Source of the DNA: Silvimonas amylolytica
Lineage (GTDB): Bacteria > Pseudomonadota > Gammaproteobacteria > Burkholderiales > Chitinibacteraceae
Length of the DNA stretch: 64,000 nucleotides
Direction: 5' to 3'
Assembly (NCBI RefSeq): GCF_014645555.1
Contig: NZ_BMLY01000001.1
Location: 124,001 to 188,000, forward strand
The notes below the pieces were generated by a model. It did no database searches, was not told the DNA's origin, and was given only the letters and a program-made list of their open reading frames with translations. A program made the translations under genes and the position numbers. This document shows positions 62,154 to 64,000 of this stretch, one piece after another (position 1 is the first letter of the stretch; every line of letters starts with the position of its first letter).

Positions 62154-62401
62154 CATGTTGCGGCACACCATTGACGTTGCGCCAATGCGTGCATATAGAT
62201 AAGGACAAGGTTGCCCAAAGTGCACACGTGATCAGCCGGGCTGCCTTGATAAACCCAGAAGCCACTGGAAACCCGGTTACGACCCTGCACGCGGCAAAAC
62301 CTGTAGATGCCAGATTGTCACGGCACTGCATTTGCCGTTATCAGACACCGCCTTTCCATGCCTTTCGCTCTGGCAACGCCAACTTGTGGAGTGATATCGG
62401 T
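62154..62401. other. Promoter region of the sugar ABC importer
   Basis: About 250 bases between the exporter's terminator and the sugar-binding protein gene. A reading frame is open but has no homology. I see no RNA motif or strong palindrome. Confidence 0.4.
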
Positions 62402-63379
62402 ATGACTACGCGCAGAACCCTTCTGAAACTGTCTGTTGCCACCATGGCCGCCGGCCTCGTTGCCGCGCACGTCTGGGCGGACGCAACCAAACCCGTGATC
62501 GCGCTCTTGCCCGGCGTGGTGGACCCGTTTTATTTCACCATGCACCGTGGCGCGGAAAAAGCGGCCAAGGAAGAGGGCGTGGAACTGTTGTTCCAGGTGC
62601 CCAAGTCCTGGAATACCACTGAACAAGTACCGATCCTGAAAGCGTTCATTGCCAAGAAACCGGATGTGCTGCTGGTTTCTCCGGTCGATAAACAGCAGTT
62701 GATCCAGCCTCTGAAAGAGGCCGCCGACGCGGGCATCAAGGTGATTACGGTCGATACGTATATCGGCGACGGCAAGTATCAGACCGGCAAGGGCGATGCG
62801 GACTTCCCGTTGTCGTATATCGCATCCGACAATACCGAAGGCGGCCGCATCGCAGCACGTGCACTGGCCAAGGCCATTGGCGACAAGGGCGAGGTCTACT
62901 GTGAGGACAATAAACCCGGCATTTCCAGTACCGATGCACGCGTAGACGGGTTTCTGGAAGAAATGAAAAAGCACCCGAACATCAAGGTGCTGGACACCCA
63001 ATACAACGAGGATGACGCCAACAAGGCCGCTGCGCACATTGCAGCCATCCTGGCGCGCAACCCGAATCTGGCAGGGGTCTTTGGCGCCAACACGTTTTCG
63101 GGCAAGGGCGCGGCCGAAGGGGTGAAGAAGGCGGGCAAGAGCGGCAAGATCAAGGTGGTGGTCTTTGATGCCGTGCCCGGCATTGATCAGGACATCAAGA
63201 GTGGCCTCGTTGATATTGCCATTGCGCAAAAACCGGCCGAAATGGGTTATTACGGGGTGAAATACGGCGCTGACGCTGCCCGGGGAAAGAAAATTCCGGC
63301 TCAAAAGGGTACGGGCTTTGTGGTGCTGGATAAATCCAATATTGATGGCGACGGCAAGCAGTACATCTACTCTAATTAG
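62402..63379 (+). CDS. Sugar ABC transporter substrate-binding protein (RbsB-like)
   Basis: 325 residues. The signal MTTRRTLLKLSVATMAAG has a twin-Arg motif (TRRTLLK), so Tat export is likely. The type I periplasmic-binding fold follows: VIALLPGVVDPFYFTMHRGAEKAA, DVLLVSPVDKQQL, ITVDTYIG, the ligand loop SDNTEGGRIAARAL, and KIKVVVFDAVPGIDQDI. Sugar-binding proteins of the ribose/galactose/xylose type resemble it; the ligand is unknown. The start at 62402 is the first ATG after the promoter region. Followed by a hairpin, then the permease. Confidence 0.9.
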   Translation: MTTRRTLLKLSVATMAAGLVAAHVWADATKPVIALLPGVVDPFYFTMHRGAEKAAKEEGVELLFQVPKSWNTTEQVPILKAFIAKKPDVLLVSPVDKQQLIQPLKEAADAGIKVITVDTYIGDGKYQTGKGDADFPLSYIASDNTEGGRIAARALAKAIGDKGEVYCEDNKPGISSTDARVDGFLEEMKKHPNIKVLDTQYNEDDANKAAAHIAAILARNPNLAGVFGANTFSGKGAAEGVKKAGKSGKIKVVVFDAVPGIDQDIKSGLVDIAIAQKPAEMGYYGVKYGADAARGKKIPAQKGTGFVVLDKSNIDGDGKQYIYSN

Positions 63380-63401
63380 TCACGCCTGATTTGCACCTGT
63401 T

Positions 63402-63425
63402 GCTGGCGTCAAAACTGGCGCCAGC
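63402..63425 (+). terminator. Intra-operon hairpin after the binding-protein gene
   Basis: A 7-bp perfect stem (63402-63408 with 63419-63425, GCTGGCG/CGCCAGC) with a 10-base A-rich loop lies between the abundant binding protein and the permease. Such hairpins usually protect the upstream mRNA and reduce transcription of the membrane genes. Confidence 0.6.
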
Positions 63426-63451
63426 CCCGTCTGTCTTGATGGAACCCGCTC

Positions 63452-64000
63452 ATGGAAGAATCCGGCAAACGGATGGATCGACTGGCCTTGATTACCAAGG
63501 TCTGGCCCTGGTTGTTTCTGGCCGCGCTTCTGGTGTTTTTTGAGGTCTGGGCGCAAATCGTGGCGCGCAGATCGTTCGTCTTTAATCTGTATAACGTGCA
63601 GTCAATCATGCTGGCTGCCAGCGCCCCCTTGTTACTCGCTATTGGCCAGACCTTTGTCATCATCACCGCGGGCATTGATCTGTCGGTTGGCTTTGTCATG
63701 GGTTTGTCTGCGGTATGCGTGGCCCAATTTGCGTTACTTGGTGGGCAATCGGCAGGCTCATTGGTGCTGGCCTCCGTCGGCACCCTACTGGTTTGCCTGA
63801 TTCCGGGTTACGTCAACGGCGTACTCATTGCCCGTATGGGGGTGCCTGCTTTTATTGGCACGCTGGGTATGTACGGCGTGGCACGCGGCGCGGGTTTTCT
63901 GGCGGCAGGCAGTGGCATGACGGTCTCGGTGAATCATCCCGGGCTTGCCTGGCTAGGTACTGGCTGGGTGCCGATCGGGGTTACGGGCGTCTTGTTGTTG
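63452..64000 (+). CDS. Sugar ABC transporter permease (RbsC type), cut by the window edge
   Basis: The frame begins at ATG 63452 (MEESGKRMDRLALITK) and is open to the end of the window (183 codons). Hydrophobic helices, GQTFVIITAGIDLSVGFVMGL (typical of the BPD_transp_2 family) and GYVNGVLIARMGVPAFIGTLG identify it as the permease of a ribose-type importer, pairing with the binding protein upstream. The ATPase gene must lie beyond the right edge. Confidence 0.9.
   Translation, partial: MEESGKRMDRLALITKVWPWLFLAALLVFFEVWAQIVARRSFVFNLYNVQSIMLAASAPLLLAIGQTFVIITAGIDLSVGFVMGLSAVCVAQFALLGGQSAGSLVLASVGTLLVCLIPGYVNGVLIARMGVPAFIGTLGMYGVARGAGFLAAGSGMTVSVNHPGLAWLGTGWVPIGVTGVLLL

Noticed and set aside
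62318-63304. A 328-codon antisense frame in the sugar-binding protein gene
   Set aside because: The plus strand encodes a complete periplasmic-binding protein; the opposite frame is an artefact of codon use.
1-64000. Mobile elements, CRISPR arrays, tRNA or rRNA genes, phage genes
   Set aside because: None of the typical proteins, terminal repeats, spaced direct repeats or tRNA cloverleaf signatures were seen on either strand.

Overview
The window is a gene-dense stretch (about 55 protein genes) of a bacterial chromosome. The protein families point to a betaproteobacterium, most plausibly of the order Neisseriales (Chromobacteriaceae/Chitinibacteraceae type). The grounds are a cbb3 oxidase with FixH-like subunits, a DUF2863 protein (largely betaproteobacterial as far as I recall), an ispH-lspA-ileS-ribF block, a solitary FlgA, UbiB-type and Rnk proteins, and moderately high GC with many short G/C stem-loop terminators. 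The taxonomic call is inference. There are no rRNA or tRNA genes, no CRISPR array, no insertion sequence and no phage module. The content reads as ordinary chromosome with one notable accessory operon.

Layout. 1-1692: end of a probable dihydrouridine synthase, uppP and a FixH-like gene on the plus strand. 1759-9911: the complete cbb3-type cytochrome oxidase locus on the minus strand (ccoI-ccoS-ccoN-ccoO-ccoQ-ccoP-ccoG-fixH in transcription order), with a perfect FNR/ANR box before ccoN and a near-perfect one before ccoI. 10046-15336: ispH, lspA, ileS, ribF. 15437-31626: mostly single-gene units (flgA, rmuC, astA, an NlpC/P60 hydrolase, a UbiB-family kinase, DUF2863, rnk, GNAT, YkgJ-like, a DEAD-box helicase with a repetitive tail, MscS, EmrE, a FecR-domain protein, WbuC cupin, VOC), many separated by bidirectional terminators.

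31660-40093 is the most interesting region: a guanidine-assimilation operon. In order it has two NtrC-like half-conserved sites 31 bp apart, a strong sigma-54 promoter, a guanidine-I (ykkC) riboswitch, a three-gene ABC importer, two DUF1989 (carboxyguanidine deiminase type) genes, a guanidine-II (mini-ykkC) riboswitch inside the operon, and a 1200-residue biotin carboxylase of the urea/guanidine carboxylase family. Two structurally unrelated guanidine riboswitch classes, plus apparent nitrogen control, on one transcript is the main find. The allophanate hydrolase that should finish the pathway is not in this window.

40098-45500 is the homogentisate (tyrosine/phenylalanine) pathway hppD-hmgA-fahA-maiA with a divergent LysR regulator. 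45669-54771 carries acnA, an NAD(P)H oxidoreductase and an atypical SDR with a divergent LysR, then a GcvA-like LysR divergent from acnB. 54837-60158 holds a secreted DUF2145/hypothetical pair, trhO, a YehS-like gene, a solitary Rieske oxygenase and two small secreted proteins, the first apparently frameshifted in an A7 tract. 60298-64000 holds an Atm1-type ABC exporter and the start of a sugar ABC importer operon that runs off the right edge.
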